Assembly (NCBI RefSeq): GCF_016918935.1
Contig: NZ_JAFFOB010000015.1
Location: forward strand, 186,001-250,000
DNA length: 64,000 nucleotides
Direction: 5' to 3'
Source: Roseitranquillus sediminis
GTDB lineage: Bacteria > Pseudomonadota > Alphaproteobacteria > Rhodobacterales > Rhodobacteraceae
Position numbers and translations under genes: made by a program. The notes under the pieces are model-generated. The model was not told where the DNA came from and did no database searches. It was given only the letters and a program-made list of their open reading frames with translations. This document shows positions 8,729 through 17,383 of this stretch, piece by piece (positions within the stretch are counted from its first letter, which is position 1; every line of letters starts with the position of its first letter).

Positions 8729-10507
8729 TCAGAAGTTCGCCGCGTCGAGCGCCATGACCGGCTCGGCCCCTGACTGGATCCGGGCGAGGTGGGTCTTCGT
8801 CGCCGGCAAGAGCCGCGTCATGTAGTAGCGCCCCGTCGCGATCTTGCTCTCGTGGAACTCGGTGTCGCCGTCGCCCGCGTCGAGCGCCGCGTAGGACGCC
8901 TTTGCCATCCGCGCCCACATCAGCCCGAGGCAGACATGGCCGAAGACGTGCATGAAGTCGTAGCTGCCGGCCAGCGCGTTGTTCGGGTCCTTCATGCCCG
9001 ACTGCGTGAAGTACATCGCCGCCGCCTGCAGGTCCTTCGACGCGTCCTTCAACGGGTCGAGGAAGATCGCCTTGAGACGCGCGTCGTGGTCGTTCTCGGC
9101 GATGAAGGCCTTCACGATGTCAAAGAAGCCCATCACCGTCTTGCCGCCGTTCGCCCCGAGCTTGCGGCCGACGAGGTCGAGCGACTGGATGCCGTTGGTG
9201 CCCTCGTAGATCATGGTGATCCGGGCGTCGCGGACGAACTGCTCGATCCCCCACTCGCGGGTGAAGCCCGAGCCGCCCAGCGTCTGCTGCGCCAGCACGG
9301 TGGTCTCGAAGCCCTTGTCGGTCAGGAAGCCCTTGATGACGGGCGTGAGGAGCGAGATCAGCGCCTCGGCGTCGGCATCGTGGTTGCGGTGGCTGCGGTC
9401 GATCAGCGTCGCGCCCCAGAAGGCGAAGGCGCGGGCGGCCTCGACGAAGGCCTTCTGGTCCATCAGGTTCCGCCGCACGTCGGGGTGCACGATGATCGGA
9501 TCGGCCGCCTTGTCGGGCGCCACCGTGCCGGTCACCGCACGGCCCTGCAGCCGCTCCTGCGCGAAGGCGAGCGCGTTCTGGTAGGCAACGACGCCCTGCG
9601 CATAGCCCTGCAGGCCGACGCCCAGCCGCGCCTCGTTCATCATAGTGAACATGGCGCGCATCCCCTTGTGCGGCTCGCCCACGAGGAAGCCGGTCGCGCC
9701 GTCGTAGTTCATCACGCAGGTCGCGTTGCCGTGGATGCCCATCTTGGACTCGAGGCCGCCGCAGCTCACCGCGTTGCGGCTACCGAGCGAGCCGTCCTCC
9801 GTCACCACGAACTTCGGCACGATGAAGAGGCTGATGCCCTTGGTGCCCTCCGGCCCGCCGGGGATCTTGGCGAGGACGAGGTGGATGATGTTCTCGCTCA
9901 GGTCGTGCTCGCCGGCCGAGATCCAGATCTTCTGCCCGGTGATGCGGTAGGTGCCGTCGTCCTGCGGCTCGGCCCTGGTGCGGATCAGGCCGAGATCGGT
10001 TCCGCAGTGCGGCTCGGTCAGGTTCATCGTGCCCGACCAGATGCCGTCGATCATGTTCGGCAGGTAGGTGCGCTTCTGCTCCTCCGAGCCGTGGACGTAG
10101 AGCGCCGACATCACCCCGTGGGTCAGGCCCTGGTACATGTTGAACGCCATGTTGGCCGAGACGAAAAGCTCGCCCGTCGCCGCGTTCAGCAGATAGGGCA
10201 TTCCCTGGCCGCCATACTCGGTGTCGGCGTCGAGACCCATCCAGCCGCCCGCGCGCATCCGGTCGTAGGCGTCCTTGAAGCCCGTCGGCGTGCGGACCAC
10301 CCCGTTCTCGAGGCGGCAGCCCTCCTCGTCACCCACCCGGTTGAGCGGGGCGAGCACGTCGCGCGCCAGCTTGCCCGCCTCGTCGAGCACCGCCTGCGTG
10401 AAGTCGCGGTCGAGCTCCTCGTACCCGGCGATGCCGCTTTTCGACACGTCGAGCACGTCGTGGAGGACGAACTGCATGTCCTTGACGGGCGGGGTGTAGG
10501 TGGGCAT
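8729..10507 (-). CDS. Acyl-CoA dehydrogenase, DmdC-like
   Basis: FAD-dependent dehydrogenase of 592 residues, longer than ordinary acyl-CoA dehydrogenases (about 380). This matches the long subfamily that includes DmdC, the 3-methylmercaptopropionyl-CoA dehydrogenase of DMSP demethylation, and long-chain homologues. Visible features: [18 protein letters not shown] at the N-terminus, the FAD/substrate signature [20 protein letters not shown], and the catalytic-base region [14 protein letters not shown], with an extra C-terminal helical domain. The start at 10507 follows AAGGAG. The MerR gene ends 11 bp upstream, so the two are probably co-transcribed. A beta-oxidation role is supported by context; a DMSP role cannot be shown here because dmdA, dmdB and dmdD are not in the window. 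Confidence 0.92.
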   Translation of the reverse strand: MPTYTPPVKDMQFVLHDVLDVSKSGIAGYEELDRDFTQAVLDEAGKLARDVLAPLNRVGDEEGCRLENGVVRTPTGFKDAYDRMRAGGWMGLDADTEYGGQGMPYLLNAATGELFVSANMAFNMYQGLTHGVMSALYVHGSEEQKRTYLPNMIDGIWSGTMNLTEPHCGTDLGLIRTRAEPQDDGTYRITGQKIWISAGEHDLSENIIHLVLAKIPGGPEGTKGISLFIVPKFVVTEDGSLGSRNAVSCGGLESKMGIHGNATCVMNYDGATGFLVGEPHKGMRAMFTMMNEARLGVGLQGYAQGVVAYQNALAFAQERLQGRAVTGTVAPDKAADPIIVHPDVRRNLMDQKAFVEAARAFAFWGATLIDRSHRNHDADAEALISLLTPVIKGFLTDKGFETTVLAQQTLGGSGFTREWGIEQFVRDARITMIYEGTNGIQSLDLVGRKLGANGGKTVMGFFDIVKAFIAENDHDARLKAIFLDPLKDASKDLQAAAMYFTQSGMKDPNNALAGSYDFMHVFGHVCLGLMWARMAKASYAALDAGDGDTEFHESKIATGRYYMTRLLPATKTHLARIQSGAEPVMALDAANF

Positions 10508-10518
10508 CCGGTCGCTCC

Positions 10519-10917
10519 TTACTCGGCAGCGTGAGGGGTGCGCATCGCGTCGAGCATCCGCTCTGCGCCGCTCAATTGGCCCTGCAGGTCCTCGATCGCG
10601 TTGTCGAGCTCGTCGCGCTGGCGACGAAGCTCGTCGAGCCGCTCGCGGCCGACTTCGATGGTGCGGTCGAGTTGCGCGACCTGGCCCCGACCGCCGTCCC
10701 ACATGTCGAGAAGCTGGCGGATCTGCTCGAGGCTGAAGCCGAAGCGCTTGCCGCGCAGGATCAGCGTCAGGCGGGCGCGGTCGCGGTGCGTGAACAGGCG
10801 CTTCTGGCCCTGCCGGATCGGCGAGAGCAGCTCCTTGGATTCGTAGAACCGCAGGGTGCGAGGCGTCACGTCGTAGGCGTCGCACATCTCGCGGATGGTC
10901 ATCAGTGTGTCTGTCAT
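10519..10917 (-). CDS. MerR-family regulator of the beta-oxidation operon
   Basis: A 132-residue regulator. The N-terminal winged helix-turn-helix is clear ([21 protein letters not shown], then [31 protein letters not shown]). A long dimerisation coiled coil follows (about residues 75-125, rich in R, E, L and Q). There are no conserved cysteines, so it is not a metal-sensing MerR; it resembles acyl-CoA/catabolism-linked members such as LiuR. It is the first gene of the transcription unit with the acyl-CoA dehydrogenase and probably autoregulates the unit through the site at 10991-11006. The ligand is unknown. Confidence 0.9.
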   Translation of the reverse strand: MTDTLMTIREMCDAYDVTPRTLRFYESKELLSPIRQGQKRLFTHRDRARLTLILRGKRFGFSLEQIRQLLDMWDGGRGQVAQLDRTIEVGRERLDELRRQRDELDNAIEDLQGQLSGAERMLDAMRTPHAAE

Positions 10918-10990
10918 CAGGTCAGATATCCGGTTGGAGTTCCACGTGCGCAGAGCGAAATGACCGTTCCGGATTGACGTCGCAATACCG

Positions 10991-11006
10991 TTGACGCTTA
11001 CGTCAT
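10991..11006. promoter_or_regulatory. Candidate MerR/LiuR-like operator
   Basis: TTGACGCTTACGTCAT is a near-palindrome with ACG/CGT half-sites. It resembles the TTKACGTWWACGT-type sites known for LiuR-like MerR regulators of acyl-CoA catabolism. It lies in the 173-bp gap between the two MerR genes, about 75 bp upstream of the first gene of the beta-oxidation operon. Further ACGTCA/TGACGT half-sites flank it at about 10975-10982 and 11010-11021. Assignment is by similarity of pattern only. Confidence 0.5.
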
Positions 11007-11090
11007 GAGAACGTCACGTCACGGTTCGGAACTGGAAACGCGACCGCTCCAAAGCTTCCCCCTGCGCAACAATCCTGCCTCCGCGCCGGG

Positions 11091-11456
11091 TCAGCCGATC
11101 GTGCGCGCCACCTCGTCGCGCAGCTTCTGAAGCTCGTCGATCGTCTCCTTGAGCTCGTCGCGCTCGTTCCTGAGGGCGTCGAGCTGCCGGTCTGCGAGCC
11201 TGACCATCTCGCGCATCTGCGCCTCCGTCCCCTCCTGCTCGTAGATTTCGAGCCACTGGCGGATCTCCTCGAGGCTGAAGCCGAAGCGGCGGCCGCGCAG
11301 GATCAGTGTCATGCGCGCCGTCTCGCGCGGACCGTAGTAGCGGGCGCGGCCCTCCTTCTCCGGGCGGAGCAGCTCGATGTACTCGTAGTAGCGCAGCGTC
11401 CGCGGCGTCACGTCGAAGCGTGCGCACATCTCCTTGAAGGTCAGTCGCTCCGGCAT
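11091..11456 (-). CDS. Second MerR-family regulator
   Basis: A 121-residue paralogue of the downstream MerR gene, with the same architecture: helix-turn-helix ([19 protein letters not shown], then YYGPRETARMTLILRGRRFGFSLEEIRQWL) followed by a coiled coil (about residues 72-118) and no cysteines. The two proteins share long identical runs in the winged-helix part ([31 protein letters not shown]), which suggests a gene duplication. It has its own ribosome site AAAGGACGGAG upstream of 11456 and is divergent from the thioesterase genes. Either MerR could act on the site at 10991. Confidence 0.88.
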   Translation of the reverse strand: MPERLTFKEMCARFDVTPRTLRYYEYIELLRPEKEGRARYYGPRETARMTLILRGRRFGFSLEEIRQWLEIYEQEGTEAQMREMVRLADRQLDALRNERDELKETIDELQKLRDEVARTIG

Positions 11457-11549
11457 CTCGGCTCCGTCCTTTCACCTCAGGGTAGCATCGCGCCGCACCC
11501 GGTCCAATTCCACCCTTGCCCCCGGCTGGCCGGAGCGCGAAGAGAAGGC

Positions 11550-12026
11550 ATGAGCGAGGATCGCGCAGCCAAGCTTGCCAAACAGTTCATCGAGGCGATT
11601 CCCTACGCCCGCGCGGTCGGCATGTCGCTCACCGAGGTCTCCGACGGCACCGCCTGCGGGATCATGCCCTACGACGCGAAGCTCGTGGGCGACCCGCGGA
11701 CCGGCGTCATCGCCGGCGGCGCGGTCTCGGCGCTCCTCGACACCTGCGGCGGTGCGGCGGTGATGAGCCATGCCTCCGCCCCGGCCGGCACCGCGACCAT
11801 CGACCTCAGGATCGACTACATGCGTCCCGCGACGCCGGGGCAGGCGATCCGCGCCCGCGCCACCTGCTACCACGTCACCCGCAGCGTCGCCTTCGTCCGC
11901 GCGGTCGCGCACGACGACGATGGCGACCGGCCCGTCGCCACCGCCACCGGCGCCTTCACGGTCGAGCGGGGACGGATGCGGCGAGCGCCTGACTACGCGC
12001 CCTCCGACGGGGGCGAGACGCCATGA
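11550..12026 (+). CDS. PaaI-type hotdog thioesterase 1
   Basis: A 158-residue hotdog-fold acyl-CoA thioesterase. Family marks are MPYDAKLVGDPRTGVIAGGAVSALLD (the helix that carries the catalytic acidic residue, here in LLDTCGG) and ATIDLRIDYMRPA, the typical PaaI/YbgC strand. The ribosome site GAGAAGG precedes the ATG. It overlaps the next gene by 4 bases (ATGA), and that gene is a second member of the same family. Likely hydrolyses acyl-CoA to release CoA; the location opposite a fatty-acid degradation operon fits. Confidence 0.88.
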   Translation: MSEDRAAKLAKQFIEAIPYARAVGMSLTEVSDGTACGIMPYDAKLVGDPRTGVIAGGAVSALLDTCGGAAVMSHASAPAGTATIDLRIDYMRPATPGQAIRARATCYHVTRSVAFVRAVAHDDDGDRPVATATGAFTVERGRMRRAPDYAPSDGGETP

Positions 12027-12526
12027 GCCGCCCCGAGCCGGTGCAGGTCATCAAGCAGCGCCGCGACGCCACGCTCCGCGCCCTGCACGAGGGGGTGCCC
12101 TATTTCCGCTGGCTCGGCATCGTCTTCGACCGCCGCGGCGACGAGCTGACGGCCGTGCTGCCCTACGACGACAAGCTGATTGGCAACCCGATCCTGCCGG
12201 CGATCCACGGCGGCGTGACCGCGGCCTTCCTCGAGACAACGGCGCTGGTCGAGCTCGGCTGGGCCACCGTATGGCCCGAAATCGAATCGGGCGCGATGAC
12301 GCCGGAGCAGATCGACCTCAACACGGTCCGCTGGATGCCGAAGACCATCGACTTCACCGTCGACTATCTCCGCTCCGGCCTGCCGCGTGACGCCTATGCG
12401 CGGGCGCGGGTCAACCGCTCGGGCCGGCGGTACGCCAGCGTCCATGTCGAGGCGTGGCAGGACAATCGCGCCCGGCTCTTCGCGCAGGCGACGGGTCATT
12501 TCCTGATGCCCGGACCGGATGGCTGA
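12023..12526 (+). CDS. PaaI-type hotdog thioesterase 2
   Basis: A 167-residue hotdog-fold thioesterase, paralogous to the gene before it (shared LPYDDKLIGNP, GGVTAAFLET and TIDFTVDYLR elements). The catalytic-helix acidic residue is Glu in AAFLETTALVEL where the partner has Asp, so the two may differ in substrate. Start overlaps the preceding stop (ATGA) and its 3' end overlaps the MATE gene by 8 bp. The tight pairing raises the possibility of a heteromeric enzyme, which the sequence alone cannot decide. Confidence 0.86.
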   Translation: MSRPEPVQVIKQRRDATLRALHEGVPYFRWLGIVFDRRGDELTAVLPYDDKLIGNPILPAIHGGVTAAFLETTALVELGWATVWPEIESGAMTPEQIDLNTVRWMPKTIDFTVDYLRSGLPRDAYARARVNRSGRRYASVHVEAWQDNRARLFAQATGHFLMPGPDG

Positions 12527-13850
12527 CGGGCCGACGGCCGCCGAGACGCCGATCACCCACGCCCGCATCCTGGCCATCGCGCTGCCGATCGTCGTCTCCA
12601 ACGCGACGATTCCGATTCTCGGCGCCGTGGACACCGCCGTCGTGGGACAAATGGGCGAAGCGGCGCCGATCGGCGCGGTCGGCATCGGCGCGGTGATCCT
12701 CACCTCGATCTACTGGGTCTTCGGATTTCTCCGCATGGGCACCACCGGCATGGTGGCGCAGGCGCGCGGCGCGGGCGACGTGGCCGAGAGCGGCGCGCTT
12801 CTGATGCGCTCGCTCATCCTCGGCGGCGCGGCGGGACTCGTATTCATCCTGCTGCAGGTGCCGATCTTCTGGGCCGCGTTCCGCCTCGCGCCCGCCAGCG
12901 CCGAGGTCGAGGGGTTGGCGCGCGCCTATCTCGCGATCCGGATCTGGGGCGCGCCAGCGGCCATCGCGCTCTACGCCGTCACCGGCTGGCTGATCGCCGT
13001 CGAGCGCACGCGGGCCGTGCTGCTCCTGCAGCTCTGGATGAACGGCGTGAACGTCGTGCTCGACCTCTGGTTCGTTCTCGGCCTCGGCTGGGGGGTCGAG
13101 GGCGTCGCGGTCGCCACGCTGACGGCCGAGTGGAGCGGGCTGGCGCTCGGCCTCTGGCTCTGCCGCGCGGCGTTCGGCGGCACCGCCTGGCGCGACTGGG
13201 GGCGGATTTTCGACCGGGCGCGGATCGTCCGCATGGCGCAGGTCAACGGCGACATCATGATCCGGTCGGTGCTCGTGCAGGCGGCCTTCACCACCTTCCT
13301 CTTCCTCGGTGCCGGGCGGGGTGACGTGAACCTCGCGGCGAACCAGGTCCTGCTGCAGTTCCTGCAGATCACCGCCTTCGCGCTCGACGGCTTCGCCTTC
13401 GCGGCCGAGGCGCTCGTCGGCGCGGCGATGGGCGGGCGGCGGCGCGACCGGCTCAGGCGCGCGGCGGTGATGTCGAGCCTCTGGGGCGTGGGCCTGTCGC
13501 TGCCGCTCGCGATCTTCTTCGCGCTGTGCGGGCCGGCGGTGATCGACGTGATGACCACGGCGCCGGAGGTGCGGCTTGCGGCGCGGGAGTTCCTGCCGTG
13601 GGTCGTCGCGGCGCCGCTGATCGGCATCGCCTCCTGGATGCTCGACGGCATCTTCATCGGCGCGACCGAGACCCGGGCGATGCGGAACGCGATGCTGCTG
13701 AGCGTCGCGATCTACATCGGCGCGCTTGGCGTTCTGGTTCCGGCCTTCGGCAACCACGGCCTCTGGGCCGCGCTGATGGTGCTGAACGCGGCGCGGGCGG
13801 TGACGCTGGGGCTGCGCTATCCGGCGCTGGAGGCGCGGGCGGCGACCTGA
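12519..13850 (+). CDS. MATE-family efflux transporter (DinF-like)
   Basis: A 443-residue inner-membrane antiporter with about 12 hydrophobic segments. The first (LAIALPIVVSNATIPILGAVDTAVVGQM) carries the MATE/DinF signature, and a symmetry-related second half begins near residue 230 (MAQVNGDIMIRSVLVQAA). Usually exports cationic or amphipathic compounds in exchange for Na+ or H+; no substrate can be assigned. The start at 12519 lies 8 bp inside the preceding thioesterase gene, so it probably belongs to the same transcript. A palindromic element follows its stop. Confidence 0.92.
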   Translation: MADGPTAAETPITHARILAIALPIVVSNATIPILGAVDTAVVGQMGEAAPIGAVGIGAVILTSIYWVFGFLRMGTTGMVAQARGAGDVAESGALLMRSLILGGAAGLVFILLQVPIFWAAFRLAPASAEVEGLARAYLAIRIWGAPAAIALYAVTGWLIAVERTRAVLLLQLWMNGVNVVLDLWFVLGLGWGVEGVAVATLTAEWSGLALGLWLCRAAFGGTAWRDWGRIFDRARIVRMAQVNGDIMIRSVLVQAAFTTFLFLGAGRGDVNLAANQVLLQFLQITAFALDGFAFAAEALVGAAMGGRRRDRLRRAAVMSSLWGVGLSLPLAIFFALCGPAVIDVMTTAPEVRLAAREFLPWVVAAPLIGIASWMLDGIFIGATETRAMRNAMLLSVAIYIGALGVLVPAFGNHGLWAALMVLNAARAVTLGLRYPALEARAAT

Positions 13851-13852
13851 GC

Positions 13853-13905
13853 GCCGGCGCGGGCCGAGGCTCCCGCCCGCCCACCCCGCCTCGTCCCGCG
13901 CCGGC
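13853..13905. repeat. Intergenic palindrome A
   Basis: Two 17-base arms (13853-13869 and 13889-13905) pair with a single mismatch around a loop containing CCCGCCCGCCCACCCCG. It sits between the convergent MATE and pyrD genes and could act as a bidirectional terminator, although there is no T-run. The same loop sequence is found in the palindrome at 21580-21640 on a different stem. Confidence 0.7.
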
Positions 13906-13932
13906 CGGCCCGGCGTTCCGCCGGCCCGGCGG

Positions 13933-14973
13933 TCAGAGCCAGCGGTCGCGCCTCGTGCCCACCGCCTCGTCCACGTTGGCGAAGCCGCGCGCGGCCAGCA
14001 GGCGGTCGAGGTCGCGGGCGATCCGCGCGCCGACGGTGACGCCCTCGAAGACCATCGCCGTGTAGAGCTGCACCGCCGACGCGCCGGCCTCGATCTTCGC
14101 TAGCGCCTGCTCGGCGGTGGCGACGCCGCCCACGCCGATCAGCGGGACGTCGGTCAGCCGCGACAGCCGCGCCAGCACCCGCGTCGAGCGCTCGAAGAGC
14201 GGCGCGCCCGAGAGCCCGCCCGCCTCGCCCGCATGGCGCGAGCGGAGGCCCTCGCGCGACAGCGTCGTGTTGGTCGCCACGATGGCGTCCACGCCGGTCT
14301 CCTCCGCCACCGCCGCCACGTCGGCCAGCGCCGCCTCGTCGAGGTCCGGCGCGATCTTCAGCCAGACCGGCAGCCGCCGCTCGCCCCGCGCCGCGATGAC
14401 GCCGGCGAGCAGCGCCGCCAGCGCGTCGCGCCCCTGCAGGTCGCGCAGCCGCTCGGTGTTGGGCGACGAGACGTTGACCGTCACGAAGTCCGCATGCGCT
14501 CCGGCGAGCCGCAGCACCTCGGCATAGTCCGCCGCACGGTCCGCGCTGTCCTTGTTCGCCCCGAGGTTCAGCCCCACCGGCACGCCGCGGGGCCGGTCCC
14601 TCAGCCGTGCCGCGATCGCCTCGGCGCCGTCGTTGTTGAAGCCGAAGCGGTTGATCGCCGCCCTGTCCTCGTCCAGCCGGAAGAGCCGCGGCCGCGGGTT
14701 GCCCGGCTGCGGCCGCGGCGTCGCCGCCCCGACCTCGAGGAACCCGAAACCCGCCCGCGAGAGCGCGCCCAGCGCCACCGCATTCTTGTCGTAGCCCGCC
14801 GCCAGCCCGACAGGGTTCGGCAGCTCCAGCCCGCCCACCCGCGTCGCCAGCCGCGCGGACGTCACCACTCCCGGCAGCGGCACCAGCCCGGACCGGAGCG
14901 CCGCGAGCGAGAGCCCGTGCGCCCGCTCCGGGTCCAGCCGGTGCATCAGCGCCAGCGCCGCGCGCTCGATCAT
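13933..14973 (-). CDS. pyrD: Dihydroorotate dehydrogenase (quinone), class 2
   Basis: Membrane-associated FMN enzyme that oxidises dihydroorotate to orotate with quinone as acceptor. The 346 residues and the N-terminal helix ([23 protein letters not shown]) are typical of class 2. Seen motifs: [59 protein letters not shown] with the catalytic-base serine, and C-terminal [25 protein letters not shown]. Four bases separate it from the DUF952 gene upstream on the same strand, indicating a two-gene operon. Confidence 0.96.
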   Translation of the reverse strand: MIERAALALMHRLDPERAHGLSLAALRSGLVPLPGVVTSARLATRVGGLELPNPVGLAAGYDKNAVALGALSRAGFGFLEVGAATPRPQPGNPRPRLFRLDEDRAAINRFGFNNDGAEAIAARLRDRPRGVPVGLNLGANKDSADRAADYAEVLRLAGAHADFVTVNVSSPNTERLRDLQGRDALAALLAGVIAARGERRLPVWLKIAPDLDEAALADVAAVAEETGVDAIVATNTTLSREGLRSRHAGEAGGLSGAPLFERSTRVLARLSRLTDVPLIGVGGVATAEQALAKIEAGASAVQLYTAMVFEGVTVGARIARDLDRLLAARGFANVDEAVGTRRDRWL

Positions 14974-14977
14974 GGGC

Positions 14978-15307
14978 TCAGGAGATCACGTGGGGCAGGG
15001 GCGCCTCGGGGTCGATCTGCACCGCCCGCTCGACTTCGGCCCGCTCCAAAGGCCGGTAGAGGTGCGGGAACATCTCGCCGCCCCGTGCCGGCTCCCACTT
15101 CAGCGCGTCGCCCAGCCGGTCGGCCTCGACCGAGAGGAGCCACAGCCCCGCCTCGCCCTGGAAATGCTTGGCCAGCGTCCCCGACACCTGCTCGGCGGTC
15201 GAGAAGTGGATGAACCCGTCCTCCACGTCCACCGGCGCGCCGTCGGTCTGGCCGTCGCGCTCCAGAGCCCGCCACTCGTCCTCGCGCAGGATCTTGTAGA
15301 TCAGCAT
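14978..15307 (-). CDS. DUF952 family protein
   Basis: A 109-residue cytosolic protein of the DUF952 family. The conserved core is visible: [36 protein letters not shown], and [19 protein letters not shown]. The start is taken at the ATG at 15307; an upstream in-frame GTG two codons earlier is possible. It is immediately upstream of pyrD on the same strand. The molecular function of the family is unknown. Confidence 0.88.
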   Translation of the reverse strand: MLIYKILREDEWRALERDGQTDGAPVDVEDGFIHFSTAEQVSGTLAKHFQGEAGLWLLSVEADRLGDALKWEPARGGEMFPHLYRPLERAEVERAVQIDPEAPLPHVIS

Positions 15308-15416
15308 GGCCACGGGGATGACGCGACGGCGGCCTGTCGTCAAGGCGTAGCAATCGCTGGACAAGGTGACGGCCGCAACGCCAATCTGTCGCCTGCATCC
15401 AACGAGGGGGACCACC

Positions 15417-16976
15417 ATGCACCGCCTGATGATCTCGGCCGCCGTACTGGCGCTCGGCGCCGGCTCGGCCGCGGCCGAGTACCAGATTACCATCCTGCAC
15501 ACCAACGACTTCCACGCCCGGTTCGAGCCGATCAGCGCCTTTGACTCGACCTGCGCGCCCGAGGACAACGAGGCCGGCGAGTGCTTCGGCGGCTCGGGCC
15601 GCCTCGTCACCGCGATCGAGGAGGCCAAGCGCCGCACCAACAACTGGCTGCTCGTCGACGGCGGCGACCAGTTCCAGGGCACGCTCTTCTACAACTACTA
15701 CAAGGGCGCGGCCTCGGCCGAGATGATGAACAAGATGGGCTACGACGCGATGACCGTCGGCAACCATGAGTTCGACGATGGCCCCGAGGTGCTGCGCGAG
15801 TTCGTCGACGCCGTCGAGTTCCCGATCCTGATGTCGAATGCCGACGTCACGCAGGAGCCGCTCCTCGCCGACGCGATCCGGAAGTCGACCGTCATCGAGA
15901 AGGGCGGAGAGAAGATCGGTCTCATCGGCCTCACCCCCCAGGACACCCACGAGCTGGCGAGCCCCGGCCCCAACGTCACCTTCTCCGACCCCGTCGCCGC
16001 GGTGCAGACCGAGGTCGACCGCCTGACCCGCGAGGAGGGCGTCAACAAGATCATCGTGCTCAGCCACTCGGGCTACAACGTCGACCAGCGCGTCGCCGAC
16101 CAGACCTCGGGCGTCGACGTCATCGTGGGCGGCCACACCAACACGCTCCTCGGCGACATGGAGGGCGCGCAGGGTCCGTACCCGACGATGGTCGGCGACA
16201 CCGCCATCGTGCAGGCCTACGCCTACGGCAAGTTCCTGGGCGAGCTGAACGTCACCTTCGACGACGAGGGCAACGTGATCTCGGCCGAGGGCGAGCCGCT
16301 GCTGCTCGACGCCGCGATCTCGGAGGACGAGGCGACCGTCTCGCGCATCGGTGAGCTGGCCCAGCCGCTGGAGGAAATCCGCAACCGCGTCGTCGCCGAG
16401 ACCGCGGCCCCGATCGAGGGCAGCCGCGACGTCTGCCGCGCCGAAGAGTGCGAGATGGGCAACCTGATCGCCGACGCCATGCTCGCGCGCGTCCAGGACC
16501 AGGGCATCGACGTCGCCATCGCCAATTCGGGCGGCATTCGCGCCTCGATCGACGAGGGCGAGGTGACGATGGGCGAGGTGCTGACGGTGCTGCCGTTCCA
16601 GAACACGCTCTCGACCTTCCAGGTCACCGGCGAGACCCTCGTCGAGGCGCTCGAGAACGGCGTCAGCCAGATCGAGGAGGGCGCCGGCCGGTTCCCGCAG
16701 GTCGCCGGCATGTCGTTCAGCTTCGACCCCTCCGCCAACCCCGGCAGCCGTGTCAGCGACGTGATGGTCGGCGGCGAGCCGATCGACTCCAACGCCACCT
16801 ACGGCGTGGTGTCGAACAACTACGTCCGCAACGGCGGCGACGGCTATTCGATGTTCGTCGATGCCGAGAACGCCTACGACTACGGCCCCGACCTCGCCGA
16901 CGTGACGGCCGAATACCTGGCCGAGCAGGGCCCCTACGAGCCCTACACCGACGGGCGCATCACCCGCGTCGAGTGA
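15417..16976 (+). CDS. Periplasmic 5'-nucleotidase/UshA-type phosphoesterase
   Basis: A 519-residue exported metallophosphoesterase. A signal peptide of about 19 residues (MHRLMISAAVLALGAGSAAA) is followed by the two-domain 5'-nucleotidase layout. The N-terminal calcineurin-like domain has ITILHTNDFHARFEP, LLVDGGDQFQGT, VGNHEFDDGPE and the metal histidines of HSGYN and GGHTNT. The C-terminal nucleotide-binding domain has NSGGIRASI and GGDGYSMF. It would dephosphorylate extracellular nucleotides so that nucleosides can be taken up, complementing the salvage genes in this window. The start at 15417 is the only one giving an uninterrupted signal peptide. Confidence 0.93.
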   Translation: MHRLMISAAVLALGAGSAAAEYQITILHTNDFHARFEPISAFDSTCAPEDNEAGECFGGSGRLVTAIEEAKRRTNNWLLVDGGDQFQGTLFYNYYKGAASAEMMNKMGYDAMTVGNHEFDDGPEVLREFVDAVEFPILMSNADVTQEPLLADAIRKSTVIEKGGEKIGLIGLTPQDTHELASPGPNVTFSDPVAAVQTEVDRLTREEGVNKIIVLSHSGYNVDQRVADQTSGVDVIVGGHTNTLLGDMEGAQGPYPTMVGDTAIVQAYAYGKFLGELNVTFDDEGNVISAEGEPLLLDAAISEDEATVSRIGELAQPLEEIRNRVVAETAAPIEGSRDVCRAEECEMGNLIADAMLARVQDQGIDVAIANSGGIRASIDEGEVTMGEVLTVLPFQNTLSTFQVTGETLVEALENGVSQIEEGAGRFPQVAGMSFSFDPSANPGSRVSDVMVGGEPIDSNATYGVVSNNYVRNGGDGYSMFVDAENAYDYGPDLADVTAEYLAEQGPYEPYTDGRITRVE

Positions 16977-17011
16977 TCACCCTGCCGGGGTGGCCACAGC
17001 TGCCCCGGCCC

Positions 17012-17383
17012 TCAGCCTGCGCGAAAGACGGCCCTGAGCAGGTCCTGCATCTGGCGCGTGTCGTAGGGCTTCGTCACCCGCGGCACGTCGCGGAACTCGG
17101 GCTCGAGCGAGTTCGCCTCGTACCCGGTCAGGAACACCACCGGCACGCCCGTCGACAGGAGCTCCCGCGCCAGCGGGTAGGAGGTGTGGCCGTTCAGCTT
17201 GACGTCGCAGATCGCGCCCTGAAGCGAATGCGCCCGCGCAAGTTCCCGTGCCTGTTCCAGCCGACCTGCGGGTCCCACGACCGTGCCGCCCAGTTCCTCG
17301 ACCATCTGCTGCACGTCGAGTGCAGCCAGATACTCGTCTTCGAGGACGAGAATGCGGCGCCCCTCCAGAAACCGCTCTGTCAT
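17012..17383 (-). CDS. Single-domain response regulator (CheY-like)
   Basis: A 123-residue receiver domain with no output domain. Acidic pocket residues are in ILVLEDEYLAA. The phospho-acceptor aspartate is in AICDVKLNG, and the switch Thr and conserved Lys are in VVFLTGY and RVTKPY. The start is the ATG at 17383, overlapping the kinase stop (ATGA); a longer reading upstream lies inside the kinase gene. It is almost certainly the cognate partner of the upstream HWE kinase. Without an effector domain it must act by protein-protein contact or phosphotransfer. Confidence 0.93.
   Translation of the reverse strand: MTERFLEGRRILVLEDEYLAALDVQQMVEELGGTVVGPAGRLEQARELARAHSLQGAICDVKLNGHTSYPLARELLSTGVPVVFLTGYEANSLEPEFRDVPRVTKPYDTRQMQDLLRAVFRAG

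Noticed and set aside
8789-10534. 581-codon plus-strand frame opposite the acyl-CoA dehydrogenase
   Set aside because: Antisense shadow; the minus strand encodes an unmistakable acyl-CoA dehydrogenase.
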